Shown here: positions 39,648 to 51,300 of the stretch, one piece after another
Layout: every line of letters begins with the position of its first letter
Numbering within the stretch: the first letter of the stretch is position 1
Source of the DNA: Symsagittifera roscoffensis
Taxonomy: Eukaryota > Xenacoelomorpha > Acoela > Convolutidae
NCBI RefSeq assembly: GCF_963678635.1
Contig: NC_087062.1
Location: forward strand, 38,827,330 to 38,891,329
Length of the DNA stretch: 64,000 nt
Reading direction: 5' to 3'
Translations under genes and position numbers: made by a program
The notes under the pieces: model-generated
The model's database searches: none
What the model saw: the letters and a program-made list of their open reading frames with translations, nothing else
Told to the model about the DNA's origin: nothing

Positions 39648-40973
39648 ATGGCGCCGGCCAAAAAAGCTGCTAGCTTTGGTCATCAGGGTCTCATTTATGG
39701 GACGCTTTTAGTTGCACTGACTATATCCTGTAGATACATAGGCAAACACTACTTCGCTGCTAACAACCAGGTGACAGTTGAAATGCCGACCGAGTCAGAC
39801 TTCGCAACTGCCAAGAAAGACAAAAGCATTTTCTTCTTCGACCTCGGAGGCACAATGTGCATGTGCGACAAAAAATGGGTAGTCAAAGACTACTGGTCCA
39901 AAGTGTTTTCAGGGTTCGCTTTTAACTTCGCTCATGTCGTGGGCACGTTTGAGTTTTACGTTTTACTCGTAGATTACAAACTTATTCTCATTGCTGTTTT
40001 CATTAATGAAATGATCGAAGAGCTATGGTTGACCTCTGGATATTGGGGATTCACCCTGGACCCGCCCTACGACCAAGAGGCTAGATACGACTCTCTTGTT
40101 CGTGACACGATATGTTGCATGTTGGGTCTTCACTTGGCGATACGGTTTGGAAACATTTTGAAAGTGACGCCGTTGGTCAAGTGGCCGATTAGATTTTCCA
40201 ATGATGGAAGAAACAATCCGCATGATGTTCGAAGATGGCTCAAGTTCGCTCTGCAGTCTGGCTGCATGTGGCAAATTACACTGATTTTCAACGCCGATAA
40301 CGGACCATTTCATTTCAATCTTAACAACGTTTTCCTTATTTTCTGTTACAGCTCAGCGGTTTTCCTCTTCTTTTTATGGAATATAAACGACTACCCAGAC
40401 TGTAGTCGACGCCATGTTTTCTGTTGGTACTTCGGCTGGGCTTTTGTTGTAATGTTTGTTTTCGGATTCGCAGTTTATCCCGTGTTCCGCTCTGCAATGT
40501 ATTTGATTCTGTGCGTGGAGTCACTTTTGTCATTAACGTTTACAATTCTGGAGGCAGCAATCAATTCTTATCCTGCTTATTTCGAGGAGCTAATTTTTCA
40601 GAGACAAAAAAGTTCCTCCTTTGAAGTTGGTGGGCCTAATTCTATGGCGTCAGTGCCTCTGAATTTAATTCTAAAATGCTGCGATGAACTGGACTTCTCG
40701 GGACGTAGCTGTGTGTCTTTCAAAGACTTTGCAGACTTAGTCAATGCTAGAATGGACAACAAGAAGCATATCTCAATGCACAATTATCGAAACATAGCTG
40801 AGAACTACTGGACTACTAAGCGACAGCTGGAACTCGGAGTGTCGGTTATGTTCCGACTGGCCGTGTTATATGTAGCAATCAGTCAGCCCTTATTGTATAA
40901 TGGAGTGCAGTATAAACGGCATTGGTGTGGCAATCCAAATGTTAAATGGGGCAATGGATGTTCTTGGGACTGA
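39648..40973 (+). CDS. Phosphatidylserine synthase-like multi-pass membrane protein (441 aa)
   Basis: An uninterrupted frame of 441 residues from ATG 39648 (context GAGCCATGG) to TGA 40971. The frame is open further upstream to 39426, but that part is poor coding sequence and a splice acceptor lies just before the ATG, so the internal ATG is preferred. Several hydrophobic segments are visible (GLIYGTLLVALTISC, LILIAVFINEMIEELW, VFLIFCYSSAVFLFFLW, FGWAFVVMFVFGFAVYPVF). The region EFYVLLVDYK..., NEMIEEL, then EARYDSLVRDTICCMLGLHLA parallels the core of phosphatidylserine synthases (E..E helix, then EC-W-D...D...CN..GI). Length also suits that family (about 440-490). Those enzymes exchange the head group of phosphatidylcholine or phosphatidylethanolamine for serine in the ER. 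Identity to the family is low, some conserved residues are replaced (CWWD reads ARYD), and activity is uncertain. Confidence 0.55.
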   Translation: MAPAKKAASFGHQGLIYGTLLVALTISCRYIGKHYFAANNQVTVEMPTESDFATAKKDKSIFFFDLGGTMCMCDKKWVVKDYWSKVFSGFAFNFAHVVGTFEFYVLLVDYKLILIAVFINEMIEELWLTSGYWGFTLDPPYDQEARYDSLVRDTICCMLGLHLAIRFGNILKVTPLVKWPIRFSNDGRNNPHDVRRWLKFALQSGCMWQITLIFNADNGPFHFNLNNVFLIFCYSSAVFLFFLWNINDYPDCSRRHVFCWYFGWAFVVMFVFGFAVYPVFRSAMYLILCVESLLSLTFTILEAAINSYPAYFEELIFQRQKSSSFEVGGPNSMASVPLNLILKCCDELDFSGRSCVSFKDFADLVNARMDNKKHISMHNYRNIAENYWTTKRQLELGVSVMFRLAVLYVAISQPLLYNGVQYKRHWCGNPNVKWGNGCSWD

Positions 40974-42734
40974 ATAATATTTATGCACATATTACCCTTG
41001 CGATAAGCCAGGGTAGTGCAATCGGGTACTAGACTTTTTTCCGTAAATAACTTTGTTCAGAGGACTCATTCATCTCCTGGATTCATTCTTCTTCTGACAT
41101 GCTCAATTTCTTGAAAATTCAAAAACAACTACTATCATTTGAGAAGCAGTTAGTTAACGCCCATTTCAGGTTATAATTATCTTTTCAAAAAAAAATTAAT
41201 CCATTTTTTTTGGGTTCGTGGTTTTTTGTCTCAGTTTTTGTCGGTAAATTGTCCCATATTCCGGTTATATTGACTTAGTCAATTTATGTTGCGTAACTGC
41301 AAGGGCAAAATATATCCGTGAGCGGTTATGTGTTCCAGTTTTTATGGGCGTAAAAACTTGAAACTTATGATTTTTTTTATGACAACAGTTTTGTTTTCGG
41401 CTCAACTGGTTTCGACTCAAAGTACGTCGCCTTTGTTACCGGTCGGTTAATGATTTCGACTTTGTAAAGGCTCCTCATGAACTTCATCCGATACAACATG
41501 AAGTTTTTGTAGCTGTAATTTTTCAACTTTCAAATTTTTTTCCATTCACTATCTTGTAGCACAACATGCTTTTGCATCGCAAGTGTTGCCAAGCTCGGCT
41601 TCTCATCTGTATTTATTTTTGTGTATAGAAATTTAATAAGTGTTTTGCATGACTTATGTCATCAGTGCTCGGTGTACTTGTTTCAAGTCACAGATTGCAG
41701 ATTTAAGCTCTACTTCTAGAGCGAAATGATCATCTGTACCATGCTGATTCCTTGACAAAGCAGTTGGCCATATGCAAGTAGCTATCTCATGCGTGATTAA
41801 GTAAACTTAGATAATTTATTTCAATCTCCGATTGATGTCCGTAATTTTGCTTCAGTTTATAAAAAAAATGATTGAGATGCTATTTGTACTTTCCTTAAGA
41901 ATTTAATTTATGATCAAATTTGAGTCTTTTCAAGTTCGCAGAACCACACATGTTATCAGGATAGATCGTGTATGAGGCGTGAAGCCTTGAGTTCCTTAAC
42001 AAAAGCATAAGTTATAAGACCCACGAATTTTTTCCCGGCATTGGCAAAATCTACCAAGCTGCCGATTAAATAAAGATGCTCGAAATTGCAATAGCGTATT
42101 TTGGACAGGTAGAACCCTATAGTAGTAGTAGTTTGGGCACCTCTAACTCTGGAGGGGGATGAGAATAGGGGCGCTGGTTTTTTGACCTAAGGCATGAAGA
42201 TGAAAAATGCTCAGCCGGCAAAGTTGTTTAAAAAAGAGTACATTGTTCGAGTGTTGCATCATCTGGTGTATGGAAAACTATTGAATTTTCGAATATAAGC
42301 ATGAAGCAACTCTCATGTTCATGCCTATGATCCAAAAATCTTTTTTCCAGGAGAAATTATTTAAATTTTGATCACGCTCAGTATTGATTTTTTGCTGTTT
42401 GACTATCATTTTTTAAGTTCTTTTCCTTTGTTAAAAGGAAGCCAAACTCTACTATTGAACAGCAACAGTGTAAAGGTCACAAAAAACGTGATCGACTTCT
42501 AGTTTCGAAGTTATTTTACTTGTCGATCCTGTTTCCTCAAATTGGGTTAATTTTTCCGAAAAAGTGCCGGTTCTAATTTGTTCTAGAACTTATAGAATTT
42601 TTATCAAAAAACAACTAAGTTTTTTTCTGTTTTCTTGGGTTCATTGACTCCTTTCCAATTGTCTGTTCGCTATGTTAGAAAACTTTATTGTTTTTACACA
42701 AGCAAAGTGTATGTGAGCAAAGTATTAGTGTGAG
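40974..42734. other. Intergenic DNA, no gene seen
   Basis: AT-rich sequence with no convincing frame on either strand. A copy of the dispersed GCGAAGC/GCTTCGC-type motif lies near 41565-41610 (ATCGCAAGTGTTGCCAAGCT). No clear AATAAA poly(A) signal for the upstream gene was found. Confidence 0.5.
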
Positions 42735-43139
42735 CAGGCGCGGATCCAGGAATAATTTCTCGAGGAGGGGGATGCGGATTTTCAAAAAACTTTTGAAGTT
42801 TTTGTCGAACCAAATAGATTTTCTGAGGTCTTCCAGATCCCTATAAAGACCCTAATATGACAAAAGTATTTTCTGCGCCGCAGGCAAATTTCTGAAAAAA
42901 AGGTCAAAAACGGCGTTTTTAGGCACTTTTTGGAAAATGTTGACCAAAAAATAGCGTTTTTTTTGGCGCGCTCCCCCTCAAAATCAGTGTATATTGGCGC
43001 CAAAGGCGTCTTTAGAAAATTTTCAGGGTCCGTCACCAAAAAGGGATATCTCAAAATAGTACAAAGGGGGGACCCTTTGGGTCGGCATGGGGTCGAATCC
43101 CTGAGGGGGGGGGGGTCCGCCCCCCTAAATCCACTACTG
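42735..43139. mobile_element. hAT-like MITE (405 bp), CAGG-CGGATC family
   Basis: Its ends are CAGGCGCGGATCCAGG and ...CCCCCTAAATCCACTACTG. An 8-bp near-perfect target duplication flanks it (AGTGTGAG 42727-42734, AGTGTGAC 43140-43147). It contains GGACCCTTTGGGTCGGCA, GGTCGAATCCCTGA and G/C runs, as in the copy at 57477. It has no coding capacity; its small frames are chance. Confidence 0.88.
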
Positions 43140-43223
43140 AGTGTGACTATACTTTTCAACCTAACTCGCAAATAAAAGTGCTCATTTGCTGGCACTTTTG
43201 CTATAATCACGGTCTGCTGTAGC

Positions 43224-43370
43224 ATTGGAAATTTCATTGCGTCTTTTATCTGCTTTATTGGTGGCAAGTGTTTGCTTTTAGTTAGGAGTCTGTAGCTGAG
43301 ATGTAGGGACATAAGACTCCTTATCTTGAGGTCGCAGGTTCGAATCTAGCAGAAATGAATAAGTTTTATT
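43224..43370 (+). repeat. tRNA-derived SINE-like repeat, type I, copy 1
   Basis: A lead segment AGCATTGGAAATTTC...CTGCTTTATTGGTGG is followed by a tRNA-like body TCTGTAGCTGAGATGTAGG...GGTTCGAATCTAGCAGA (about 43289-43354) with box A-like and box B-like sequences. The body ends partly pair (TCTG/CAGA), and the anticodon-like loop is CTCCTTA. It is probably a SINE copy rather than a working tRNA. Confidence 0.6.
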
Positions 43371-44139
43371 GTTTCGATGCTTATTTCTTCCTTAGAAAGC
43401 TTCGATGAACGTAGTTTAGACTCTTATATAGGTCGCGATGTTTTTTTTCTTTCCGGGAAAAGTCTAGTTCGTTCAGGCTCAAATTTACTTTTTCGCTGTT
43501 TCACTTATGATTTCTTCTTAAGCTCAGATCTTTTCCTTTGACAAAAGAAAGGCAAAACTCATTATCGAACAGCAAAAGTCACGAAAAACTTGATCGAATT
43601 CTAGTTTCGAAAGTGAAACTTATTTTTCCGATTTTCCTGCGAAATAAATAACTTACTTATCGATCCAGTTTTTTGAAATTCAATACTTATGGCAAAAAAG
43701 TGTCAATCATAAAGTATTCATAAAATTTGAAGAGAAACCCTAGGAAAATTTAAATAATCAGGTTAAAATCAGTCTGAGTTTTAAAATGGTTTTTGTTATG
43801 AAACCTATAGATAACTTCTATTTTTTAAATTTAGTTTTTGCCGACTATCGATTTTGGTCCGCTGGATTAAGCTTAACCTAACATGAGAATCGTTCGGAAA
43901 ATTTAATTAGTCTGGACAAAATAATCCAATCTGTCTGTTTAAATGATGTTCTCGAATGGGATTGAGAGCAAGACAAAAAGCGTCAGTGAGAGATAGCTTA
44001 ATTGTTCGAGAACTAGCATGGCGCAATTTTTCCTGCACAAATTGTTCTCAAATATTCATATTTACGCAATCGGAGCGCTGTGTAACACTACGAAGTAACT
44101 TTTTTGCTACTTACGTCGCAAATGACAATGATCTTTGGT

Positions 44140-44660
44140 GCAATTTTTGATATAATTCTTAACATTGGCATTTTATAGCATCTGTAGCTGCTTTATTGGT
44201 AGAGTTTATTTCGAGGCGACCGTGGCGCAGATGCGAGGGCGCAAGGCTTGTAATATATCATTCGGAGGTTCATTCCGCCGCTTTGAAATAGTTTTTATTT
44301 TGTGGCGATTTCGCTGCATAGCATTGGCCATTAATAGCATCTGTAGCTGCTGTATTGCTGGTTAGTGGTAGTTTGTCTCAAAGCGACGGTGGTGCAGATG
44401 CGAGGACGTAAGGCTCGTATGCTACCAATCGGAGGCTGGTCCGACACATTTAAATAGTGTTAATTCGTGGCATTTTGTTGCATAGCCTTGACAATTTAAT
44501 AGCAACTGCGGCTGTTTTTTTTGGCAGCTGGTGTCAGTAACTGTGTCGCAGCTGCGAGTACGCAAGACTTGTAATACCCCGGTCGTAGGTTTTATTATGG
44601 AACATTGTGCTTGCGCGGCTTCGCCTCTGCGTAAAATTTCTTGACAAAAGTTTTTCTGGA
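44140..44660 (+). repeat. tRNA-derived SINE-like repeats, type I, three in tandem
   Basis: Three degenerate copies lie about 160 bp apart. Each has a lead like GCATCTGTAGCTGCTTTATTGG (44178, 44337, 44497), a box A-like GGCGCAGATGCGAGG (44224 and similar at 44390 and 44530), and a box B-like GGAGGTTCATTCC or a worn version. The last is followed by TGCGCGGCTTCGCCTCTG, a hairpin-like motif found with other copies. No cloverleaf is intact. Confidence 0.6.
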
Positions 44661-45523
44661 CTCTTTTCATTTGATCAATGTTCACGCAAAAGCATATTGA
44701 GACATATTAATACAAATTGCGCCATGTTAAAGTGGAAGCAGAGTTTTTCTTAAGTCACCAGTTTGATAAAATTAGTTTTTAAAATTCAGATTTTCGTTTT
44801 CCTTGAAATTTGTTTTTACTTGCTAGATTATGGCACTTGGTTTTATATGTTTTGATACTTTGTTCAATTTCTTTCATTTTTGCTTATATGGCTCTTACAT
44901 GCGACGAAAGTGATGAAAATTGGTGCCTTTTTAGGATGTCAACTATTTGTAATGTACTAGGCATTTTAGTTTTGAATTTTTCAGCGATTTTTTAAAATCC
45001 TAATGTATTTTTTTTTATTATGTATCCCAAGTCTGGCGAAGCTCTGATTCGCCTGTGTTTGAATGGCAAGCACCACCTAAGACAAAAGCAAGAAATAGTG
45101 GAAAATACAAAAATATTGTTTCGTGTGATAAAGTTAGCCATTTTATGTCACTGAACTATTTCGCACAAAAAACTATCTTGCCCAAAATTTGCTCTTAAAT
45201 GTAAGTATACTCAAATGTTAATTTAGTTTTCGAGTTTCTACATGTTTCTAAGGGCGGCTCGGTAACTAAACACCATTTGTTTTCGCATTTGCGGTTTTGG
45301 GATTATTGCGACCGAGTTTTAAATTTGAAGCTGAATTTGGATGTTTACACAAGCAATGCTTGTGCTGTAAGATGAAGTATCTTTTTTTCCACGCTTAAGT
45401 CGCAAATATTGTTGCGACGCAAATATTGTTGCGATAAAATGTCTTCATTTTGAAAGTGTTAATTTTGATCAATTACCAGCTATTAAGAACAGCCAATGCT
45501 AAGGGTTTTAACACACACTTATT
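44661..45523. other. Intergenic DNA, no gene seen
   Basis: AT-rich. It contains one GCGAAGCTCTGATTCGCCTG hairpin-like motif near 45038. No frame is worth calling. Confidence 0.45.
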
Positions 45524-45975
45524 TTTCATAACGAAAGTACCGGAATATTTGTGCTCGGGGTGGTTTTTTTTCTTCAGGCAAATTTCGGCTTTTTAACTAG
45601 CCATTTTTGACGGAATTTTTTTTCTATATCATTCAGAAAGTATTGTTGTCCTGAGCTCAAAGTTGGAAAAATGTTTCACCTGTGATCATTTTTCGTAAAG
45701 TTATGAGCGTTTAAAAATTGCCATTTTCGCCAATTTGGGACATTTAATGCGCGATATATTTCGCGCTATTAACTCGTAAGCGGGGATTTAATCCGTCATA
45801 AAAATCGTTCCAAATTTGTTGAAGGAAGCTTATTTGCCATAATTGATTTGTTACTAGGAGCGAAATTTATCACTTTGTACTTAATATGGCGTGTGAGGGG
45901 ATGATTTTTACAAAAAATTGCAAATTAAAAAAAAAATCATTTTTATTACATATAATTTTTTCATGTTATTACTGC
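45524..45975. repeat. Dispersed ~450-bp repeat, copy 1 (empty site)
   Basis: It matches 50287-50736 over its whole length with moderate divergence (shared: GGAATATTTGTGCTCGGGGTG, TTTTTAACTAGCCATTTTTG, TTGTCCTGAGCT, AATTGATTTGTTAC). It ends ATGTTATTACTGCTC without the inverted-repeat element that interrupts the other copy at the same TA. Confidence 0.8.
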
Positions 45976-47394
45976 TCAATAGACTGCTTTATAAATTGAG
46001 GCATGTTATTTGGTAAATTTATTATTTTTTTTTTCAAATTGACTGGTTCTGCTAATGCGTCATAATTGGCGTTGGTCACTTAAGAAATTTTGAAGACTCA
46101 TTTTACTCTTTCAGTTTTTCCCAGTAGCGTTATCGGTCATATTTTTGCTTGTATGCGAAGTGCAACTTCGCCTCTGTTTTTACAATTATGATAGAGTCTT
46201 TTTATTTTGATTAATGAGTGTTTGTCGTAGACGCAGATGATATAGCAAACAAGCCTATCGTCTTGTGACGAAGGAAACACTGTTTCCTTGTTTGAATCAT
46301 TGGTGTTAAATCAACATAAGGTGGAATACTCTGGGCTTAGAAAGAACAGTAACGGAAATGTAAATAGTATTCACAGCTCATCCGAACTGAACATCAACCA
46401 TGTGAAAATGTTAGACCATTTGATGTTTGAATTGAATTTGCCTTAATATTAAAGCATGTTTAGGTGGAACTGAATAGAACTGTGAAAATGGAACTGAACT
46501 TCTTACGACGGACAAAGCTATTTTGCGTATGATACAGGTGTCTTTCGATAATTACTTGCTGTGCGAGTAGCACAGGTTTTTTTAATCACAGTAATTTAAA
46601 AGCGAAAACTTAAAATTGAAAAGAAAAGTTATCAAGGAAATAAAAAAGGAGCGAAACATTTATTTAAGTCGGAAATGTTTTTTTTTAACTTAAAAAGAAC
46701 GAAGTTATTTTGTTTTTTTAGAGGTCTTGATGATTTTTTTGTCCCAGAAGAAACCTTTAAAAGCTCTAATAGCTACAGAAGTGCTTTCGTACTTATGAAT
46801 GCATTTATACATGCCCTTGGGCATATTTGACTTTATGAGCTCAGTTGAAATTCATTTTATTGTTCATTGTTAAAGTTGGGTAAATTGCGCACTCTAATTA
46901 AATAAAGCGGAAGTTAAGCGAAAAAACTAACGAAAATGTTTTATTTTGGGAATTCCCAGCGGAATAAAGTTTACTCATGATCGAGTTCTAAGTTAGGTTA
47001 ATTTTATAGAAAAGTGTCAATCATAAATTGTTCCTGAAATTCAAAGTGCGTTAAGCTGATTTTTTTTTCAACGTTTTGTGGTTTCCTTGTTCTTTAGATT
47101 TTTCCAACTTTCTCATGGCTATGTTTTTGCCTTCTTTGCAGTCACAACGAAGCACAGAAATAAATTTCATAAAAAATGATTCCTTCATTGTGTTAAGTTT
47201 TTCGAATTAGTTAGAGAAATATATTTTTTTAAGAAAAAAGATGTTTCGGGTAGTTTCTCGTTACCCTTGCGATAGCAAAAGTATTGCAACCGAGTACCAA
47301 AATTGTTTCCCGTTAACAACTTTTCCAAGGACTCATTCGGCTCCTGGTGATACCTTGGTTCATAATAAATTCAAATTTTTTAGTGTCTCTCGCA
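45976..47394. other. Intergenic DNA, no gene seen
   Basis: AT-rich with no recognisable coding sequence. A hairpin-like GCGAAGTGCAACTTCGCCTC lies near 46158. Confidence 0.45.
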
Positions 47395-47540
47395 CATTTA
47401 GCCTAATACTAACGAATACGCCTGGAACGGCAAAGGTCCTGGGTTCGAACCAGGATCAGTTTTTTTTCAAACGGTAAATGTTCCGGTTCAAAAAAGTTTC
47501 TTGCTATTATTCGTCTGCTTGTGTTTTGTCGGCTTAGTTG
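47395..47540 (+). repeat. tRNA-derived SINE-like repeat, type II, copy 1
   Basis: The T-arm-like CCTGGGTTCGAACCAGG (about 47440-47456) is perfectly self-complementary in its stem. It is followed by TCAG and a run of Ts, like a Pol III stop. The tail ATTATTCGTCTGCTTGTGTTTTGTCGGCTTAG is shared with other type II copies. The 5' half does not fold into a normal tRNA. Confidence 0.6.
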
Positions 47541-47879
47541 CTTCATCTAAGAATCGTTTATTTTAGTTGTAAACAATTTTCTCTGCAGTTGTTTTTAAGC
47601 ATTTTAAAAATCCGGCCGAGTTTTCTTCTCACATTTTATCAGCTCGATTTGTTAAAAGTTCTTTTTTATGGCTTAAAAAATTTGGACTCATAAAATATCA
47701 ACTTAATGGCCTCTTATTGCGTCGTTACGTCGGAAAAAAGTTTTTGTGCGCGCGTATATGCTCTGAGGGGAAAAGGTATTTAACATTTTCAATAAGCTCA
47801 GAATTTTTTTGATTTTCTTTTCGGCATGAAGTATTTTTGCTCAGGTTTTTTCGGCTTTGTTACCGCTTAGTAATTATTA

Positions 47880-48210
47880 GTTCAACTCCAATCAGCCGTT
47901 TGGCGCCTCTGGTGCACAGGAAAAACATTTGCTTGAGACGGCAAATATTTGCGGTTCGAATCCGGCCGGGCCCTTGTTTTTCAAACTTGAGTTTTTGTAC
48001 TTTTTCGGCCTATCGTCCGTCTGTTTATTTTTGTCGGCTTACTTTCCGTAGCTCGATAGTTCAGCTTTATTCCAAATTGCTGTAACCCCCATGCTTGAGG
48101 CGACAAAGCCCAGGAGTTCGATTCCAGTTGAGACCTGTTTTTGTTGCAAATAGAAAATTTTTGCTAATTTAGATTATTGTCTGTCTGCTTAGCTCCGCAG
48201 GAATGACTTT
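47880..48210 (+). repeat. tRNA-derived SINE-like repeats, type II, two in tandem
   Basis: Two units. The first has TTTGGCGCCTCTGGTGCACAGG and GCGGTTCGAATCCGGCCG (about 47956), then a T-rich stretch and ATCGTCCGTCTGTTT-TTTTGTCGGCTTA. The second has GAGTTCGATTCCAGTTGAGAC (about 48113) and the same type of tail (ATTATTGTCTGTCTGCTTAG). Confidence 0.6.
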
Positions 48211-49104
48211 TTGTTTGACAACTTGAGTTCTGTATAGCATTCACAAAGTTCTTTGTTGAGTTTCTAATTGTGCAGGCGTTCTTTTTCCGGATATTTTAGG
48301 CTTTTTGCAGTTTTTATGGACAAAAACGAGGTTTTGAGTTTTATCCCTTTGATTCTCATAGTCATTCATGTTTGTATCGCAAGGGATGCGAAGCTCAGCT
48401 TCGCCTGTGCAAAATTTCGAAATATATGTATATCAGTTTCAGTTTTTCCACTAATAGTTTTTTGGTATATCTGAACTTTGATAGAAATGTTTATGTCACG
48501 TGGTTAATTGCAAGCATATTACAGTTGGGCTGACTTTATTTACCGTAAACATTTCTTTTCAAAAACTCATTTTACATAATAAGCATAAAAAGTCCCAACT
48601 ACTAAAAGGTCTTGGCTCAATTGCAATAGGAAGCTGTATTTTTTGAGAATTGGTGTTTTTTCTGGGACAAAGATGACTGCAGGTCGTTTATTGTTTTTTT
48701 TTTTATATTTTGGTCCCAGTTTTTTTTCTTGAGCATAGATCTTTACGTATAGTTTCTTTTTACAATTTTTTTTGCTTGAAAACCTGTATTCGGCTTATTT
48801 AGTTAAGGTGTATATTGTGCCGATTGCCTCAACATGAGTCGTTTACAGAAACAAAACAATAGTTTGTTTGTGTCTGCTTGAGGGGCCTTCGAATTTTTTA
48901 ACAATAATTATGTTTTCGGCTCAGTGGGTGTCTATCCTAGCTTGACCAGCTTAATTGCCGCTTTTGAGTTCTCCTAAATAGTATTTTTTACAATTGAGAG
49001 AGTAAGTGTCTTGTAATCGGGCATTAGAGTTTTTTTCGTAAATAGCTTTTCTCACAAGAAATTACATTTGTTTTAATATTGAACCTTAAAATTTCTAGCT
49101 TCCA
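48211..49104. other. Intergenic DNA, no gene seen
   Basis: It contains a clear hairpin-like motif GCGAAGCTCAGCTTCGCCTG at about 48388. Otherwise it is AT-rich without coding features. Confidence 0.45.
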
Positions 49105-49265
49105 TCCGATTTGGCCTGGAGGTAACGCGGTCGCTTTTGCTGCTTAATGTGCTTGATTCGAGTCCCGGCTGTTGTTTTTCAGTATGTTTGAAATTTCAAG
49201 TTTTTTTCCGGTAAAAATTGAATTGTAGGACTTTTGTTTGTCTGACCAAGTTTTTTCGGCCTAGA
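49105..49265 (+). repeat. tRNA-derived SINE-like repeat, type II, copy 4
   Basis: Box A-like TGGCCTGGAGGTAACGCGG, box B-like TGATTCGAGTCCCGGCTG, then a T-run and a tail with TTTGTTTGTCTGACC and TTTTTTCGGCCTAG. Confidence 0.55.
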
Positions 49266-50286
49266 TGCCACATCAGAGATTTTTCTTGTGCTGTAAGCAA
49301 GTATCATGGTGATTGAGAGTGTTGCTCCTACATGAGATCAATTTTTTTCGTCTCAACTTTTTTCTGCTCAAAGATGGTCGGTTTTGCTTCCGCTTCGTTA
49401 GTTTTGTTCCTTTGGTAATTTAAAATTCAAACTTGCATGGAATGTTTTTCAAATTCTTGTTTGGTTTAATCATGTATTTTGAAATTTTATGGAATTGGGA
49501 TTTTTATTTCATTTTTTGAGCTCTTTGGAAATTTTTTTCACTTTTTGCAAAATTTTTGATTTTCAAACTTACCTTGCCGATTTTCAGAAAACTGGTATCC
49601 TTGAAAAGACCGTCTTCTCTTTGTGTCTGTATTCTCTGCTTCGCCTCTGTGTAAAATATAAATACTTTTTGACTGAGTAGTTTTCCTTTTATTTTTTGTT
49701 GGCTATCTTGGCACGCTATGTTTTTATTGTATGTTTTGAGACAGCAATATTTGAACCGTTGTTGTACTGGAAAATTGGTTGTTTTGCAGTAGTTTGATTT
49801 GGTATAGTTCGAAACCGAATTCAACCAAACAGCCATTATTTTTTTTAAAAAAAGTCTTGCTTATTATTATATAACTTGTTTCATGTTTCTTTTTTGAAAT
49901 CATGCGTTAAAATCTCGTCTTGGTGTCTAATTCACACAAGCAGCAGTTGTATTTGTAAACTATCAGCTTGTTAAATTTTGAAATATTTTATTGCCTATTT
50001 TATTGAACAATTTTTGTACGAAATTATTTCCACGTTATTACTCAAGCTGACTTTTGTATGGCATATAAGTACTGAGCAAGTAAAGTAAAGTACTGAGTTT
50101 CTGTGTATCGGCACAATTACAGCTGTATCGGCACAATTACAGCGCATTGAATGTTGCTTTTACCTGGGGCCATGAGTTTCTTCATTTGGAGCTCCTTGGA
50201 TCGAATTAAAAAGTTTTTTGAATCGTCTATTGTCGAAGTTCAGTTTTTCATGCTTTTTTGGTGATTTCTTGTATTATTGTTCCGAC
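49266..50286. other. Intergenic DNA, no gene seen
   Basis: T-rich sequence. A short direct repeat TGTATCGGCACAATTACAGC occurs twice at about 50105 and 50125. No gene is recognised. Confidence 0.45.
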
Positions 50287-50736
50287 TTTCGATACGAAAG
50301 TAACGGAATATTTGTGCTCGGGGTGGGTTTTTTTTTTCTTCAGACAAATTTAGACTTTTTAACTAGCCATTTTTGACGAAGTTTTTTTATATCATTCGAA
50401 AGCCATTGTTGTCCTGAGCTTAAATTTGAAAAGATATTTCAGCTGTGATCATTTTGCGTAAAGTTATGAGGGTTTAAAGATTGCCATTTTGACCAATTTG
50501 GGACAATTAACGCGCGATATAATTCACGCTAATACCGCGAAAGCGGAGATTTAATCCGTGTTATAAATCGTTCCAAATTGGTTGAACGAAGCATATTTGC
50601 CATAATTGATTTGTTACAAGGAACGAAATCTATATTTTTGTACTTTATATGGCGTGTGGGGGGATGATTTTCCTGAAAAATTTCAAATTTAAAAAAAAAA
50701 TTCATTTTTTTTTATTTCATTTAATTTTTTATGTTA
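50287..50736. repeat. Dispersed ~450-bp repeat, copy 2 (occupied site)
   Basis: Counterpart of 45524-45975. It runs into ATGTTA at 50731-50736, where the inverted-repeat element begins, and resumes TATTACTGCT after it at 51521. Confidence 0.8.
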
Positions 50737-50932
50737 CCCGTGTCGAGATTTTTCACCTAATTTGAAGCAAGATTTGAGCGGTTTTTTTTAGACAATTACG
50801 CTCAAAATCTTGCTTCAAAATGAGCGGTTTTTGAACGGTTTATCTAAAAAAACCGCTCAAAAACCGCGCAAGATTTGAACGGTTTTGAGCGGTTTATCTA
50901 AAAAAACCGTTCAAGATTTAATAATAAAAAGT

Positions 50933-51005
50933 CGACCACGGAGGGATTCGAACCCGCAATCTTCTGATTCCAAGTCAGACGCCTTATCCCTTAGTCTATG
51001 CTGAC
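50933..51005 (-). pseudogene. tRNA-Arg-like pseudogene with TGG anticodon loop
   Basis: On the minus strand the body matches the tRNA-Arg pattern: CTAAGGGATAAGGCG in the D-arm, an anticodon arm TCTGACTTGGAATCAGA, GATTGCGGGTTCGAATCCC in the T-arm, and the 3' end CCGTGGTCG. The 5' acceptor strand (GTCAGCATAG) no longer pairs with the 3' strand. The loop CTTGGAA puts TGG (a proline anticodon) where an Arg TCG would be expected. One T-stem pair is also lost. It sits inside the inverted-repeat element. Non-functional, or a SINE head. Confidence 0.7.
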
Positions 51006-51179
51006 TTGCTGGAAGCTTAATATTCGCTGTATTTGTTCTACTGAATATGTTCAATGTTTTAGACATATACAACAAATATACTGTCAGGATTTTTATTGTT
51101 AGTCTCTACAAAATAACAAAAATAATCGATTATATGATCGCACACCATTGATGTCCCTTACTAGAGTTAGATGTACGTT

Positions 51180-51300
51180 GAGGGGGGGGTTACGTTGGTG
51201 GGGGGGTTTGTTGGATGTGGGATACGTTGAGGGGGTACGTTGGGGGGGGGGGGAGTACGTTGGCGGGGGGGGGGGGGGGTAAGTTGGGGCGGGGGGGAGT
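51180..51300 (+). repeat. G-rich tract, TACGTTGGGGG-type repeats
   Basis: Runs of 7-12 Gs separated by TTACGTTGG-like spacers. It has strong potential for G-quadruplex structure and is a likely site of sequencing and assembly error. Confidence 0.8.

Noticed and set aside
42782-43312. 176-aa minus-strand ORF
   Set aside because: It lies almost wholly within a non-coding MITE and its flank. Low complexity, no domain.
47241-47477. 78-aa plus-strand ORF
   Set aside because: It overlaps a tRNA-derived repeat and has no domain. Chance frame.
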